DNA of 17,048 nucleotides from Kordiimonadaceae bacterium (GCA_014238195.1 JABABO010000224.1:1-17048); one strand, 5' to 3'; positions 1 to 8,092 are shown, numbered from the stretch's first letter. Notes: generated by a model not told the origin, from the letters alone. Made by a program: numbers and translations.

Positions 1-3
1 GCT

Positions 4-120
4 TATAGCCAAATGCAGTGAATTTTGATCACCTTATTTGGCTATAAGTCTTTGTATCGGTTCGACTTATCTCAAGAGACTTTGCGAATAATAAGATCAT
101 TATTCATTGGTCTCGCTATA
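4..120 (+). repeat. Intergenic hairpin repeat, copy A (117 bp, MITE/REP-like)
   Basis: Full-length copy of a repeat found four times in this window. It begins TATAGCCAAAT and ends in the reverse complement of TATAGCGAGACCAAT, so the ends share TATAGC as a short terminal inverted repeat. Three hairpins are visible. The first is 2-14 with 36-48 (13 bp, perfect, partly using flanking bases), with an inner GTGA/TCAC pairing. The second is ATAAGTC (44-50) with GACTTAT (64-70). The third is an AT-rich stem near 86-105 (GAATAATAA with TCATTATTC, one mismatch). It lies 6 bp beyond the mtaB stop codon and carries no believable gene. Copy 8093-8209 has the same length and orientation. The TA-rich ends would fit insertion at TA as for IS630/mariner-type MITEs, but no transposase is present and this is inference. 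Confidence 0.85.
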
Positions 121-126
121 GATATA

Positions 127-1413
127 TTAAGCGCTTATGCTACCGTTCATAAGCGCAGAACCCGTGTTGTTCAATGTTATGGTCAGTATATCACCAGCTT
201 TAACCGATTTTTCAATGTGCATGCTATCGATTTTTACTGGAATAAATTGTTCGCTATGACCTGTGATCACGTCGGCCCCAGCACGCTCAACAACGATATT
301 GGCCTGCTTGCCATCACTTGCTGCATAAAGCTTCTGAATTTGTGTTTCACCCAGTAAACGCAGACGCGCTGCCCGTTCCTTACGAATGGCTTTTTCAACT
401 TGCGGCATTTTAGCAGCAGGAGTGCCACCCCGCGCACTGTACGGAAAGACATGCAACCATGTTAGATCACAGTTTTTAACTAGGCTTAAGCTATCCAAAA
501 ACATATCCTCGGTTTCCGTAGGGAAGCCTGCGATAATATCGGCCCCAAAGACTGTATCTGGTCGGGCGGATTTGATACGCTGGCAAAATTCAATGGCCTG
601 TTCGCGAAGGTGCCGCCGTTTCATACGTTTTAAAATCATATTTGAACCCGATTGCAGGCTTAAGTGCAAGTGCGGCATCAAACGTGTATCGCCGATAATG
701 GCGTCATAAAGGGGTTCATCAACTTCGATACTATCAATGCTGCTGATCCGCAGGCGCTTTAGGTCAGGGACTAGGCTCAGAATTTTTTGAACAAGCTGGC
801 CCAAACTTGGCTGACTAGGCAAGTCTTCGCCGTAGCTGGTTATATCAACGCCTGTTAAAACAACTTCGTGGTAACCTTCACCAACCAGCGTTTTGATTTG
901 GTTGATAACTTCACCAACCCCGACGGACCGACTGTTGCCGCGTCCATAAGGGATAATGCAAAAGGTGCAGCGATGATTACAGCCATTTTGGATTTGCACG
1001 AAAGCGCGGGCGCGTTCGCCAAAACCTTTGATCATATGCCCCGCTGTTTCATTCACCGAAAAAATATCATTCACTTGGACACGTTTTGTACGCTCTAGTG
1101 TTAAACCGCGATAGGATTGAGCGTGCAATTTTTCAGTGTTGCCAAGAATACGGCTCACTTCATCCATTGCGGCAAATTCGCTAGGATTAACTTGTGCAGC
1201 GCACCCTGTTACAATGATATCTGCTTGTGGCTTTTCACGTTTCATGCGGCGAATATTTTGACGTGCTTGTCGCGTTGCTTCGGCAGTGACCGCACAGGTG
1301 TTTACAATAATCACATCACTTAAGCCTGCTGCTTCAGCGTGACTACGTATCACTTCGGATTCGTATGTATTCAGCCGACAACCAAATGTGACAATTTCAG
1401 GCTTTCCCATCAT
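127..1413 (-). CDS. mtaB: tRNA N6-threonylcarbamoyladenosine(37) methylthiotransferase MtaB
   Basis: Radical-SAM enzyme that adds a methylthio group to t6A37 of tRNAs reading ANN codons, giving ms2t6A; cytosolic. The 428-aa product has the expected order. The N-terminal UPF0004 domain carries three cluster cysteines, C12 (FGCRLN), C40 (VNTCAV) and C71 (VTGCAAQ). The radical-SAM CxxxCxxC is at C145, C149 and C152. A C-terminal TRAM-like region follows from about residue 365. The RLN/TYESE context after C12 and the overall length favour MtaB over MiaB or RimO. Its ATG (1411-1413) overlaps the dapF stop (ATGA arrangement), so the two are probably translationally coupled. A second ATG follows immediately and could equally be the start. 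Repeat copy A lies just downstream. Confidence 0.93.
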   Translation of the reverse strand: MMGKPEIVTFGCRLNTYESEVIRSHAEAAGLSDVIIVNTCAVTAEATRQARQNIRRMKREKPQADIIVTGCAAQVNPSEFAAMDEVSRILGNTEKLHAQSYRGLTLERTKRVQVNDIFSVNETAGHMIKGFGERARAFVQIQNGCNHRCTFCIIPYGRGNSRSVGVGEVINQIKTLVGEGYHEVVLTGVDITSYGEDLPSQPSLGQLVQKILSLVPDLKRLRISSIDSIEVDEPLYDAIIGDTRLMPHLHLSLQSGSNMILKRMKRRHLREQAIEFCQRIKSARPDTVFGADIIAGFPTETEDMFLDSLSLVKNCDLTWLHVFPYSARGGTPAAKMPQVEKAIRKERAARLRLLGETQIQKLYAASDGKQANIVVERAGADVITGHSEQFIPVKIDSMHIEKSVKAGDILTITLNNTGSALMNGSISA

Positions 1414-2228
1414 ATCACAACGCTGCCTTTATAAACCAGTGTCGCTGGGCCGGCCATTTCTACCGTATCGTCCTCTAACCACGTGATTTGCAAAGGGCCG
1501 CCGTCAAGCTCAACCGTAGCACTGCGGCCCGTTTTAGACAGCCGCGCGGCAGCGACAAGTGCAGCGCACGCCCCTGATCCGCAGGCCTGTGTAATACCTG
1601 TTCCACGTTCCCACACACGCTGGCGAATGCGGTCACCGCTAATGGATATGATAGAAACATTAGCATGTTTAGGGAATATTTCATGCGTTTCAACCACGGG
1701 GCCCCATTTGGCAAGATCAACAGTCTGAACATCATCGACGATAAAAACAACATGCGGGTTGCCCATATTCACACACACAGGTGACGATAAAGGGCCGACG
1801 ACCATATTAATGCATAAAGTATCTTCTTGGTGGGTAAGGGGGATATCTTGCCAGTTAAGCCGTGCAGGCCCCATATTCACCGACACAAGGCCGTCAGAAT
1901 CATAGGCGGTTAATATGGTTGAGGATGTTTCAATGTGTACACAGTCTTGACCCGTTTCATCCAATAGCAGACGGCCTACGCAGCGGCTCATATTGCCACA
2001 AGCACCAACCATGCTGCCATCATGATTACGGATTTCCATATAAACGTCTGCTTTATTGCTAGGGCGGAGAATTGCAAGCTGGTCACAGCCGACCCCTCGA
2101 TGCCGATTGGATAGAGCTTGCACTTGAACGCTGCTTAGGTCTAACTCACCATGACGGGCATCAAAGATAATGAAGTCATTCCCTAAGCCATGCATTTTCA
2201 AAAAATCATATGTCTGCGCGTTTGTCAT
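1410..2228 (-). CDS. dapF: Diaminopimelate epimerase
   Basis: Cofactor-independent epimerase that converts LL- to meso-diaminopimelate for lysine and peptidoglycan synthesis; cytosolic. The 272-aa protein has the family N-terminus (KMHGLGNDF, 11-19). The two catalytic cysteines are C77 in ACGNMSRC and C216 in QACGSGAC. N68-DGS supplies the usual substrate-binding segment. Met80 after CGN replaces the glycine of the E. coli type (CGNG); I believe this is common in alphaproteobacteria. The gene leads a dapF-mtaB pair (4-bp overlap). Its 5' region (2229-2352) is AT-rich; TTGACC and TATAAA strings occur there on the minus strand only 9 bp apart, too close for a standard promoter, so I do not call one. 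Confidence 0.95.
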   Translation of the reverse strand: MTNAQTYDFLKMHGLGNDFIIFDARHGELDLSSVQVQALSNRHRGVGCDQLAILRPSNKADVYMEIRNHDGSMVGACGNMSRCVGRLLLDETGQDCVHIETSSTILTAYDSDGLVSVNMGPARLNWQDIPLTHQEDTLCINMVVGPLSSPVCVNMGNPHVVFIVDDVQTVDLAKWGPVVETHEIFPKHANVSIISISGDRIRQRVWERGTGITQACGSGACAALVAAARLSKTGRSATVELDGGPLQITWLEDDTVEMAGPATLVYKGSVVI

Positions 2229-2352
2229 AGTCCGCTTTATATGGGGTGACGGTCAAGGGTGTCTAGACATTTGTCGCCTTAGAGCCTTTCTTTATTGAAA
2301 TGAACCGTCTGACAGCAGGGTAATTGCCGTTTGTACAGGAGTGAAATGTGCA

Positions 2353-2395
2353 TATAGCCAAATGCAGTGATCAATATTCACCGCAATTGGCTATA
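2353..2395. repeat. Solo 43-bp hairpin copy of the intergenic repeat
   Basis: This is only the first hairpin module of the repeat family. The outer 9-bp stem TATAGCCAA/TTGGCTATA, a TGC/GCA step and a GTGA/TCAC step are separated by single symmetric mismatches around a 7-nt loop. It lies between the stop codon of the dicarboxylate symporter (2402-2400) and the dapF promoter region, 5 bp from the symporter stop. No T-tract follows on either strand, so it is not a standard intrinsic terminator, though it could protect the 3' end of the symporter mRNA. Confidence 0.75.
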
Positions 2396-2399
2396 TCGT

Positions 2400-3878
2400 T
2401 TATAAGCCAAAAACAAGTGGGACGAGCGCGTAACAGATGGCGGCGACCACAAATGTGCCAAATAAATTAAGCCACAGCCCAGCCCGCAACATATCGGGTA
2501 TGTTGATTTGGCCTGTTGAAAAAATCACCGCATTAGGTCCAGTTGCCACAGGCAGCATAAAGGCACAGCTTGCCGCCATAGCCGTAGGAGCAGCTAGTAA
2601 AATTGGGTCAAAATTGGCACTTGCGGCAAGGGCTGCTAAAACGGGGACTAGGGCTGCGGTTGTGGCTGTATTACTTGTGAGCTCAGTCAGAAAAATAACC
2701 AGCGCCACAATGGCTAAAATAAGGATAAATACAGGTGCAGTTCCCAGTATAGACATGGCATTGCCAAGCCAAACTGCTAGCCCTGTTGAGGAAATAGCAG
2801 CAGCAAGCGATAAGCCACCACCAAACAATAATATTACCCCCCATGGCAAAGTCACTGCGCTTTCCCAATCAAGCAGCATGGGGCTACTTGATTCTGTTTT
2901 GGCACCAGATGGTATTAGAAACATCAAAATAGCCCCAATCACAGCAACATGAGTATCTTTTAAGTTTGTGATGAATGGTAATATATCTGTGATCAATTCA
3001 GACTGTACAATGGGCAGACGAAAGCTCCATAAAAACGCCATGCATGCTAGCACCAGTGCAACACGTTTTTCAGGTGTGGTGATTTTGCCGACTTTTGCAA
3101 GTTCATTATCGATAGCCTTACTGCCGCCTCTGGCTTCACTCGCATCAAATGGAAAGCATATTTTGGTGAGAACCAACCATGCAAGCGGCACCATAACCAG
3201 CACCACAGGTACGGCAAAAGCCATCCAATCGCTAAAATAAATTTCACGGCCAGTTTCTTGTTCAATAAAGGCTTTGACGAATAAATTAGGGGGTGTACCA
3301 ATGTAGGTCCCCAGCCCACCAATGCTAGCTGACCAAGCAGACCCTATGAGTAAAGCCAACGTGAAGCGATGCCCAGCTGCGCGTTCCTGCAAAATTGTTT
3401 GAGCAACCGTCAGGGCAATAGGCACGATCATCAATGTTGTAGCTGTGTTGGATATCCACATCGATAGCAAAGCGCTAACACCCATAAATCCTGCGATCAG
3501 GTGAACAGGATTATCCCCGACCTTGGATAGAATTAAGAGCGCCAATCGTTGATGCAGATTCCATTTTTGCATCGCCATGGCAGCGATAAAGCCACCCAGC
3601 AATAGAAAAATCACAGGTCTAGCATACGGCAATGACGCTTCGGATGATGTTGTTACACCCAGCAAGGGCAGCAAAACGATTGGCAATAAACTTGTAGCCG
3701 GTACAGGAATGGCTTCTGTGGCCCACCATGTTGCCATCAATATGGCCGTTGCAACAACGGCCCAAGCATGATCGCTTAAGCCACTTGGCGGATCAAACAC
3801 CATGATCAAAGCGAAAAATATAGGTCCAAGAATAAGGCCAATATTTTGATATTTTGCCCGCGATTGATAAGTGGTCAT
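2400..3878 (-). CDS. DASS/SLC13 family sodium:dicarboxylate symporter
   Basis: Inner-membrane secondary transporter of the divalent anion:Na+ symporter family (CitT/SdcS/NaDC type), expected to import C4-dicarboxylates such as succinate or malate. The 492-aa protein is almost entirely hydrophobic helices (about 11-13). It has both family-diagnostic SNT motifs, S143-N144-T145 (WISNTATTLM) and S402-N403-T404 (LTSNTATTAAL), related by the internal inverted repeat and forming the Na+/carboxylate site. The GTPPN (194-198) and TGPNA (446-450) segments accompany them. Exact substrate cannot be read from sequence; sulfate or citrate are alternatives. It follows HPr on the same strand after 161 bp, with its own candidate -10, so it may be separately transcribed. 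No strong Shine-Dalgarno precedes the ATG. A link to PckA metabolism is inference. Confidence 0.9.
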   Translation of the reverse strand: MTTYQSRAKYQNIGLILGPIFFALIMVFDPPSGLSDHAWAVVATAILMATWWATEAIPVPATSLLPIVLLPLLGVTTSSEASLPYARPVIFLLLGGFIAAMAMQKWNLHQRLALLILSKVGDNPVHLIAGFMGVSALLSMWISNTATTLMIVPIALTVAQTILQERAAGHRFTLALLIGSAWSASIGGLGTYIGTPPNLFVKAFIEQETGREIYFSDWMAFAVPVVLVMVPLAWLVLTKICFPFDASEARGGSKAIDNELAKVGKITTPEKRVALVLACMAFLWSFRLPIVQSELITDILPFITNLKDTHVAVIGAILMFLIPSGAKTESSSPMLLDWESAVTLPWGVILLFGGGLSLAAAISSTGLAVWLGNAMSILGTAPVFILILAIVALVIFLTELTSNTATTAALVPVLAALAASANFDPILLAAPTAMAASCAFMLPVATGPNAVIFSTGQINIPDMLRAGLWLNLFGTFVVAAICYALVPLVFGL

Positions 3879-3925
3879 AGCCGTTATACATGCCTATCTG
3901 TTAAGTCTGTCGGCACACTAATCAG

Positions 3926-3931
3926 ATTATA
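3926..3931 (-). promoter_or_regulatory. Candidate -10 box for the dicarboxylate symporter
   Basis: On the minus strand a perfect TATAAT lies about 48 bp upstream of the symporter ATG, in an AT-rich stretch. No good -35 hexamer occurs at 16-18 bp upstream (best is AACTTT-like), so this is a weak call based on the -10 and position only. The spacer 3879-4039 shows no other feature and no clear terminator after HPr. Confidence 0.3.
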
Positions 3932-4039
3932 TAGTAAATTCCAGATAAAAGTTTTTTGTCTTATTTTTCATAAACCATTCCTCTTCTGTATATGAAATTT
4001 AGCGAAATGACACAGACTTTAAAACACTATCTTAGATAT

Positions 4040-4312
4040 CTATTCAGATTCACCGAATCGCTGGTCGATTAAGTCACAGACCGCAGTTAGGGCGGATTTA
4101 TCACCTTCGGCATCCTCAACAGTAATCGTCACATGATCACCCTTAGCTGCACCGAGCATCATAAGGCCCATAATTGAAGTAGCAACAACGTCTTCACTAC
4201 CTTTTGAAACGGTGATATTCATATCAAACTGACCCGCTAATTTTGCAAGCTTAGAACTTGCACGGGCATGCAAACCGCGTTGATTAAGAATCATAATCGT
4301 TTTTGATACCAT
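4040..4312 (-). CDS. ptsH: HPr-family phosphocarrier protein
   Basis: Small cytosolic phosphocarrier (90 aa) that takes phosphate from enzyme I (here presumably EINtr/PtsP, not in the window) on a histidine and passes it to EIIA. The active site is H15 in RGLHARAS with R17 next to it. The regulatory serine is S46 in TSIMGLMML, exactly where HprK phosphorylates Gram-positive HPr. The short hprK gene lies about 1.6 kb upstream in the same cluster, so an HprK-HPr(Ser-P) loop is credible. The start is supported by AAGG seven bases upstream of the ATG. The upstream spacer from EIIA is almost filled by repeat copy B, which ends 14 bp before the start codon. No sugar-specific EIIB/EIIC is present, as expected for a regulatory phosphorelay. 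Confidence 0.95.
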   Translation of the reverse strand: MVSKTIMILNQRGLHARASSKLAKLAGQFDMNITVSKGSEDVVATSIMGLMMLGAAKGDHVTITVEDAEGDKSALTAVCDLIDQRFGESE

Positions 4313-4326
4313 GCGACGGCCTTAAT

Positions 4327-4432
4327 TATAGCGAGACCAATAAATAATGATCTTATTATTTATTGATAAGTCGAACCGACACAAAGACTTATAGCCAAAT
4401 AAGGTGATCAATATTCACCGCAATTGGCTATA
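4327..4432 (-). repeat. Intergenic hairpin repeat, copy B (106 bp, inverted)
   Basis: Same repeat as 4-120 and 8093-8209 but in the opposite orientation and 11 bp shorter. Read on the minus strand it starts TATAGCCAATTGCGG, keeps the ATAAGTC/GACTTAT hairpin, and lacks the small CAAG-type stem found in the 117-bp copies. The following AT stem is perfect here: AATAAATAAT pairs with ATTATTTATT around AAGATC. It occupies most of the 163-bp gap between EIIA(Man) and HPr and so would be inside the transcript if the two are co-transcribed. Confidence 0.85.
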
Positions 4433-4475
4433 ATTACAATGTGCTGTGTACTTTAATGTTTTAGTATCTAGAATA

Positions 4476-4874
4476 TTATGCACCCAAAACTTCGCTGGCG
4501 ATGTTAATATATTTTATGCCTGCATCTTTGGCAGATTTCACAGCGTCTTCGAGCGTCGCACTAGCCCGAACACTTGCAAGTTTAATTAACATTGGTAGAT
4601 TTATGCCAGCGATGACTTCAACTTTATCTTTGTCCAATAAGGAAATCGCTAGGTTGGACGGCGTGCCGCCAAACATATCAGTTAGCAAAACCACACCCGC
4701 GCCTTTGTCTACATCCAAAACCGCAGTTTTTATTTCCTCGCGGCGCTGCTCCATATCATCGTCTGGTCCGATACAAACCGCGCGAATATTATCTTGTGCA
4801 CCTACGACATGTTCCGTGGCGGCAATAAATTCGTCAGCCAATCGCCCGTGCGTTACCAGAACCATTCCTATCAT
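4476..4874 (-). CDS. PTS EIIA component, mannose family
   Basis: Cytosolic EIIA of the mannose/sorbose class (132 aa, the usual size of the free-standing domain). The phosphorylated histidine is H9 in LVTHGRLA. The partner aspartate is D66 in the conserved TDMFGGTPSN loop. No EIIB, EIIC or EIID is nearby, so it is more likely a signalling output of the EINtr-HPr chain than part of a sugar permease. In other alphaproteobacteria this gene (often ptsM or manX) sits in the same position after hprK/rapZ. An AAGG sequence lies about 10 bp before the ATG. The preceding 75-bp gap contains a small hairpin after rapZ and a TATAAG string, so an internal promoter is possible but unproven. Confidence 0.93.
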   Translation of the reverse strand: MIGMVLVTHGRLADEFIAATEHVVGAQDNIRAVCIGPDDDMEQRREEIKTAVLDVDKGAGVVLLTDMFGGTPSNLAISLLDKDKVEVIAGINLPMLIKLASVRASATLEDAVKSAKDAGIKYINIASEVLGA

Positions 4875-4933
4875 TGCTTTGTTACCTTATTGTTCATTAA
4901 AGAAAATTGTCTTATACTTTCTAAAAATTCTAG

Positions 4934-4948
4934 TCAGCGTGTCGCTGA
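4934..4948 (-). terminator. Weak intrinsic-terminator-like hairpin after rapZ
   Basis: Immediately after the rapZ stop on the minus strand, TCAGCG pairs perfectly with CGCTGA around a 3-nt loop. Five T residues follow after about six bases (CTAGAATTTTT). The 6-bp stem and displaced T-tract make it a poor terminator at best. It may only attenuate transcription into EIIA or protect the rapZ 3' end. Confidence 0.3.
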
Positions 4949-4949
4949 A

Positions 4950-5897
4950 TTATTCTAAAACCGTATCTCTATGAAATAGATTAACGGCTATTCCATCAAG
5001 TGCAATCTTTTGTGCCACAGCTTCTGCAACTGCTACCGAGCGATGACGGCCCCCAGTGCATCCAAAGGCCAGCGTTAAGTAGGACTTTCCCTCCTCGCGG
5101 TAACGCGGTAATAAAAATTCAAGCATATCAATTAATTTAGCCATAAAGTCGTTATACCCAATATCTGCGCGGACATAATTAGCAACAGCTTTATCACGGC
5201 CTGTTTGATTGCGTAATTTGTCATCATAATGGGGATTGCGTAAAAACCGTACATCAAAAACCAAATCTGCATCACGGGGAACACCAGCGGCATAACCAAA
5301 AGACATGAATGTAATCACTAACCCTGGCGAATGCTTGCCAGAAAAACGCTTTTGTATAATGCGTCTTGTGTCGGTGCTGTTACGTGTACTGGTATCCAGT
5401 ATACCGTCCACTAACGGCCTTACTGCACTCATGGTAACGCGCTCAGACTTAATGGCTGCTCGCAAATTATGGCCACTGGTTAGCGGATGTCTGCGCCGTG
5501 TTTCGCTGAAGCGTTTGATCAATACATCATCGGACGCATCTAAAAACAAGATATGTACGGCAAGGTCATTGCGACAGCGCAGTGTTTTTACAATAGCTTC
5601 AAAGCCTTTGGGTGAAAAATGTAAAGCTCGGCTATCAATGCCAACCGCTAATGGCAGGGCTTTTTCGTCGCCACCGTCCATATCAACAAGCGAAGTCAAC
5701 ATATTTAGCGGCAGGTTATCAACGGTATGATACCCAGTGTCTTCAAACGCGGTAAGGGCTGACGATTTTCCGGCCCCAGATAAACCCGTCACAATGACAA
5801 TTGATCGAGGCGTATGTGTGTCAGATTTATCGTTACCCATATTTTCCGAAGTTTGACTTTGTTTGACTGTCATTTTCCCATCCCCAAAATCATTCAT
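4950..5897 (-). CDS. rapZ: RapZ family nucleotide-binding protein (YvcJ/YhbJ)
   Basis: P-loop protein of the RapZ/YvcJ family. In E. coli RapZ delivers the sRNA GlmZ to RNase E and senses glucosamine-6-phosphate; the alphaproteobacterial role is less clear. The 315-aa product has Walker A GLSGAGKS at 38-45 and the family motif VDNLP at 59-63. The C-terminal signature FGCTGGRHRS is at 278-287. The chosen ATG overlaps the hprK stop by 8 bp, suggesting coupled translation. The first ~30 residues are polar and not conserved-looking, so an internal start at M9 (5871-5873, preceded by GGGGA) or M20 is equally possible. A position between hprK and EIIA is standard for the class. Confidence 0.93.
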   Translation of the reverse strand: MNDFGDGKMTVKQSQTSENMGNDKSDTHTPRSIVIVTGLSGAGKSSALTAFEDTGYHTVDNLPLNMLTSLVDMDGGDEKALPLAVGIDSRALHFSPKGFEAIVKTLRCRNDLAVHILFLDASDDVLIKRFSETRRRHPLTSGHNLRAAIKSERVTMSAVRPLVDGILDTSTRNSTDTRRIIQKRFSGKHSPGLVITFMSFGYAAGVPRDADLVFDVRFLRNPHYDDKLRNQTGRDKAVANYVRADIGYNDFMAKLIDMLEFLLPRYREEGKSYLTLAFGCTGGRHRSVAVAEAVAQKIALDGIAVNLFHRDTVLE

Positions 5898-6363
5898 TTA
5901 GCTGATTAATATTCACCAATTTACCCAGATCATCAAGATGCTTTATTGCAAGTTCAATTTTTATTGGCGCTGATGGATCAAAGGCCTGTAATTTTATTGT
6001 TTTAATCGGTACCGTGCTGACGATTTGATCTGTCTCATCTGGAAGTCGCGCAGTCATATTGTCTGATACGAGATAAACCATAAGGCAAAGTGGGATATTC
6101 TGTACAAAATCAAAGGGAACTATGCCTAAGCCGCGTACCTCTAAATAACCCTGTAATTTTTTGGGCCCAGACATTATAAGATGCGAGCCAGATTGGCGAA
6201 GTAGAACTTGATCATCGCTAATTAATATTGCACCACGATCAATCAATCGCAATGCAAGGTCAGACTTACCTGATCCGCTTGGCCCTATGATCAAAATGCC
6301 TTGCCCGTTTATGCTGACAGCTGTGCCATGCTGAGAAATGTCTTTGCTTGCGGGGTTATTCAT
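5890..6363 (-). CDS. hprK: HPr kinase/phosphorylase, short alphaproteobacterial form
   Basis: Serine kinase/phosphorylase acting on HPr. In the 157-aa form annotated here, Walker A GPSGSGKS is at 27-34, the acidic pair D50-D51 in ISDDQV, and the HprK signature EVRGLGI at 75-81. The N-terminal domain of Gram-positive HprK is missing, as is usual in alphaproteobacteria; this is not a truncation. An open frame continues upstream to 6465 (191 aa), but those extra residues lie inside chvG and do not resemble HprK. ATG 6361-6363 gives an 8-bp overlap with the chvG stop, so I chose it. The gene also overlaps rapZ by 8 bp, giving a tightly packed chvG-hprK-rapZ unit. Its likely substrate, Ser46 of HPr, is encoded in the same cluster. 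Confidence 0.93.
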   Translation of the reverse strand: MNNPASKDISQHGTAVSINGQGILIIGPSGSGKSDLALRLIDRGAILISDDQVLLRQSGSHLIMSGPKKLQGYLEVRGLGIVPFDFVQNIPLCLMVYLVSDNMTARLPDETDQIVSTVPIKTIKLQAFDPSAPIKIELAIKHLDDLGKLVNINQLNE

Positions 6364-8026
6364 GACTGTTCGCCAATGGTAAACTGACTTTAAAAACCGC
6401 CCCTTTGATGATATTATCATTGCCGACAATATTTTCGGCGTTAATAGTCCCACCATGGGCTTCAATCACTTGCCGTGATATAGCCAGCCCTAAGCCAGAA
6501 TGATTACCAAAGGCTTCTGTTTCAGGCCGTTCAGAATAAAAACGAGAGAATATCTTTTCCTCAGATCCTTCTGGCAAGCCTGGTCCTTGATCGCGGACCT
6601 CTATATGGGCGAACCCATTTTTAATTTCAGCCGTTATATGGACGTCCGCATTCTTTGGGGAAAAGCTAACGGCATTGTCAATCAAGTTATTCCACACTTG
6701 GCCAAGTCTACCATCAATGCCCTGCACGAGAAAAATACCTGCCTCTAGGTCAGTCATCACAACACGCACACCATTTAATTTATTATTTTTTGATGCATGC
6801 ATGGTATCATAAGCATCGTTTAATGTGTTTAACATGACCCCAATATCAACATTTTGCATATGCCCGCGTGTTAGTTCAGCGTCTAAACGCGACGCATCGG
6901 AAATATCACTGATCAGTCGATCAAGACGTTTGACATCATCTTCAATCACATCAAATAAGCGCTTTTGCAGATCGGGACGGTTGGTACGGCGCAGTGTTTC
7001 CACAGCACTGCGCAAGCTTGATAAAGGATTTTTCAATTCGTGTGCCACATCAGCTGCAAATCGCTCGACAGCATCTATCTGATTATAGAGTGCGCGGGTC
7101 ATATCCGATAAGGACCGCGATAAATCACCAATTTCGTCACGCCTGTGGGCAAATTCAGGGATACTGTCTTCGCGGCCTATACCTCGGCGGACGCGCTCCG
7201 CTGCCCGCGCAAGCACACGAATGGGCCGGGCTAGTCTGCGACCTAAAAAAAATGACAGTAAAATCGTAATGAATAAAGCGCCTGCAAAAATGCGAACTGT
7301 TGTCATTTGTTCGCTGCGGACAATGTCTTCAATGTCTTCGGTTTGCCCCGTCAGCACTAGTGCCCCTAGAACACGGCGAAAGCGCTGTACAGGCACTGCA
7401 ATATTAATCATATAACCGCCATCACTGTGACGACGCAATTGCACCGCCGTTTCGCCAGTGAGCGCAGTTCCTACTTCGGACAAATCATTGCCATGAATAC
7501 CAGGGGTATCAATATGGGGCGGGGCATCCAAAACTGGCCGCATATCCGCTAAAAATTCAAAGATCGTATTTTCAATGATTTCGGCAATAGGGACAGGCTG
7601 GTCTAGGGCTGGCAATTCTTCAGCGATTATGCGTTTTTCGCCTGCAAGAAACTGACTATCGGCGATCAACATACCTTGGCGCGTAAATAATCGGGCACGG
7701 TCATCTGTAGGACCAACAAGACGCGAAATAATTTGCCGGGCAGCTGCAAGATCAATAGTATCAGTTTCAGTAACAACAGCGCTAGATTCGCCCAGAGCAT
7801 TACCAATGATTTCAGCTTGGATTTTCAGTGTTTCAATGCGCGCTTCAATCAGATCATCATAAAATTGATTCAGATACAGCACACCGCCAACTAGGATAAA
7901 CAAAGCCATAGCATTCACTGCCATGATATTCACCATCAACGGTGAAAGTCCGCGCGTGTGATGCCTAGCGCCCTTTGCGTTTTCACGAACAATTAAGTAG
8001 CTATTGGGTTGGCTGTCGTTACTCAC
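6356..8026 (-). CDS. chvG: Sensor histidine kinase ChvG (ExoS/BvrS type)
   Basis: Membrane sensor kinase of the ChvG/ChvI system that governs envelope, acid-stress and host-association responses in alphaproteobacteria. The 556 residues show a first membrane helix at about 30-52, a periplasmic sensor region at about 54-240, and a second helix at about 243-262. A HAMP segment follows (about 263-315), with the phospho-acceptor H329 in DVAHELKNPLSS. The ATPase domain then has N box (NNLIDNA), G1 (DQGPGLP) and G2 (SGLGLAI). The start is GTG (8024-8026), the first possible start after an in-frame TAG, with GGGA six bases upstream. It overlaps hprK by 8 bp. Unlike the tight junctions downstream, 225 bp separate it from chvI, and repeat copy C fills half of that. 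Confidence 0.93.
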   Translation of the reverse strand: MSNDSQPNSYLIVRENAKGARHHTRGLSPLMVNIMAVNAMALFILVGGVLYLNQFYDDLIEARIETLKIQAEIIGNALGESSAVVTETDTIDLAAARQIISRLVGPTDDRARLFTRQGMLIADSQFLAGEKRIIAEELPALDQPVPIAEIIENTIFEFLADMRPVLDAPPHIDTPGIHGNDLSEVGTALTGETAVQLRRHSDGGYMINIAVPVQRFRRVLGALVLTGQTEDIEDIVRSEQMTTVRIFAGALFITILLSFFLGRRLARPIRVLARAAERVRRGIGREDSIPEFAHRRDEIGDLSRSLSDMTRALYNQIDAVERFAADVAHELKNPLSSLRSAVETLRRTNRPDLQKRLFDVIEDDVKRLDRLISDISDASRLDAELTRGHMQNVDIGVMLNTLNDAYDTMHASKNNKLNGVRVVMTDLEAGIFLVQGIDGRLGQVWNNLIDNAVSFSPKNADVHITAEIKNGFAHIEVRDQGPGLPEGSEEKIFSRFYSERPETEAFGNHSGLGLAISRQVIEAHGGTINAENIVGNDNIIKGAVFKVSLPLANSHE

Positions 8027-8092
8027 ACACTATCCCATCATTTCACAGTGATCCTTTTTAACTGTACCATACTTAAATTATTTCGCAGACAC

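Noticed and set aside
55..71. GGTTCGA in the repeat core, resembling a tRNA T-loop
   Set aside because: No acceptor, D or anticodon arms can be drawn around it; the string is part of the hairpin 2 loop.
25..357. Open frame starting in repeat copy A, with a near-identical peptide start in copy C (8114-8404)
   Set aside because: Both are read-through of the repeat into the antisense of mtaB or chvI; the shared peptide comes from repeat identity, not from a gene family.
4320..4332. TATAAT formed at the junction of repeat copy B and the HPr leader
   Set aside because: It is only about 12 bp before the ATG with no fitting -35; a transcript starting there would lack the Shine-Dalgarno.
6364..6465. 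Longer HprK start giving 191 aa
   Set aside because: The extra 34 residues lie inside the chvG coding region in another frame and do not resemble HprK; ATG 6361-6363 gives the normal short form.
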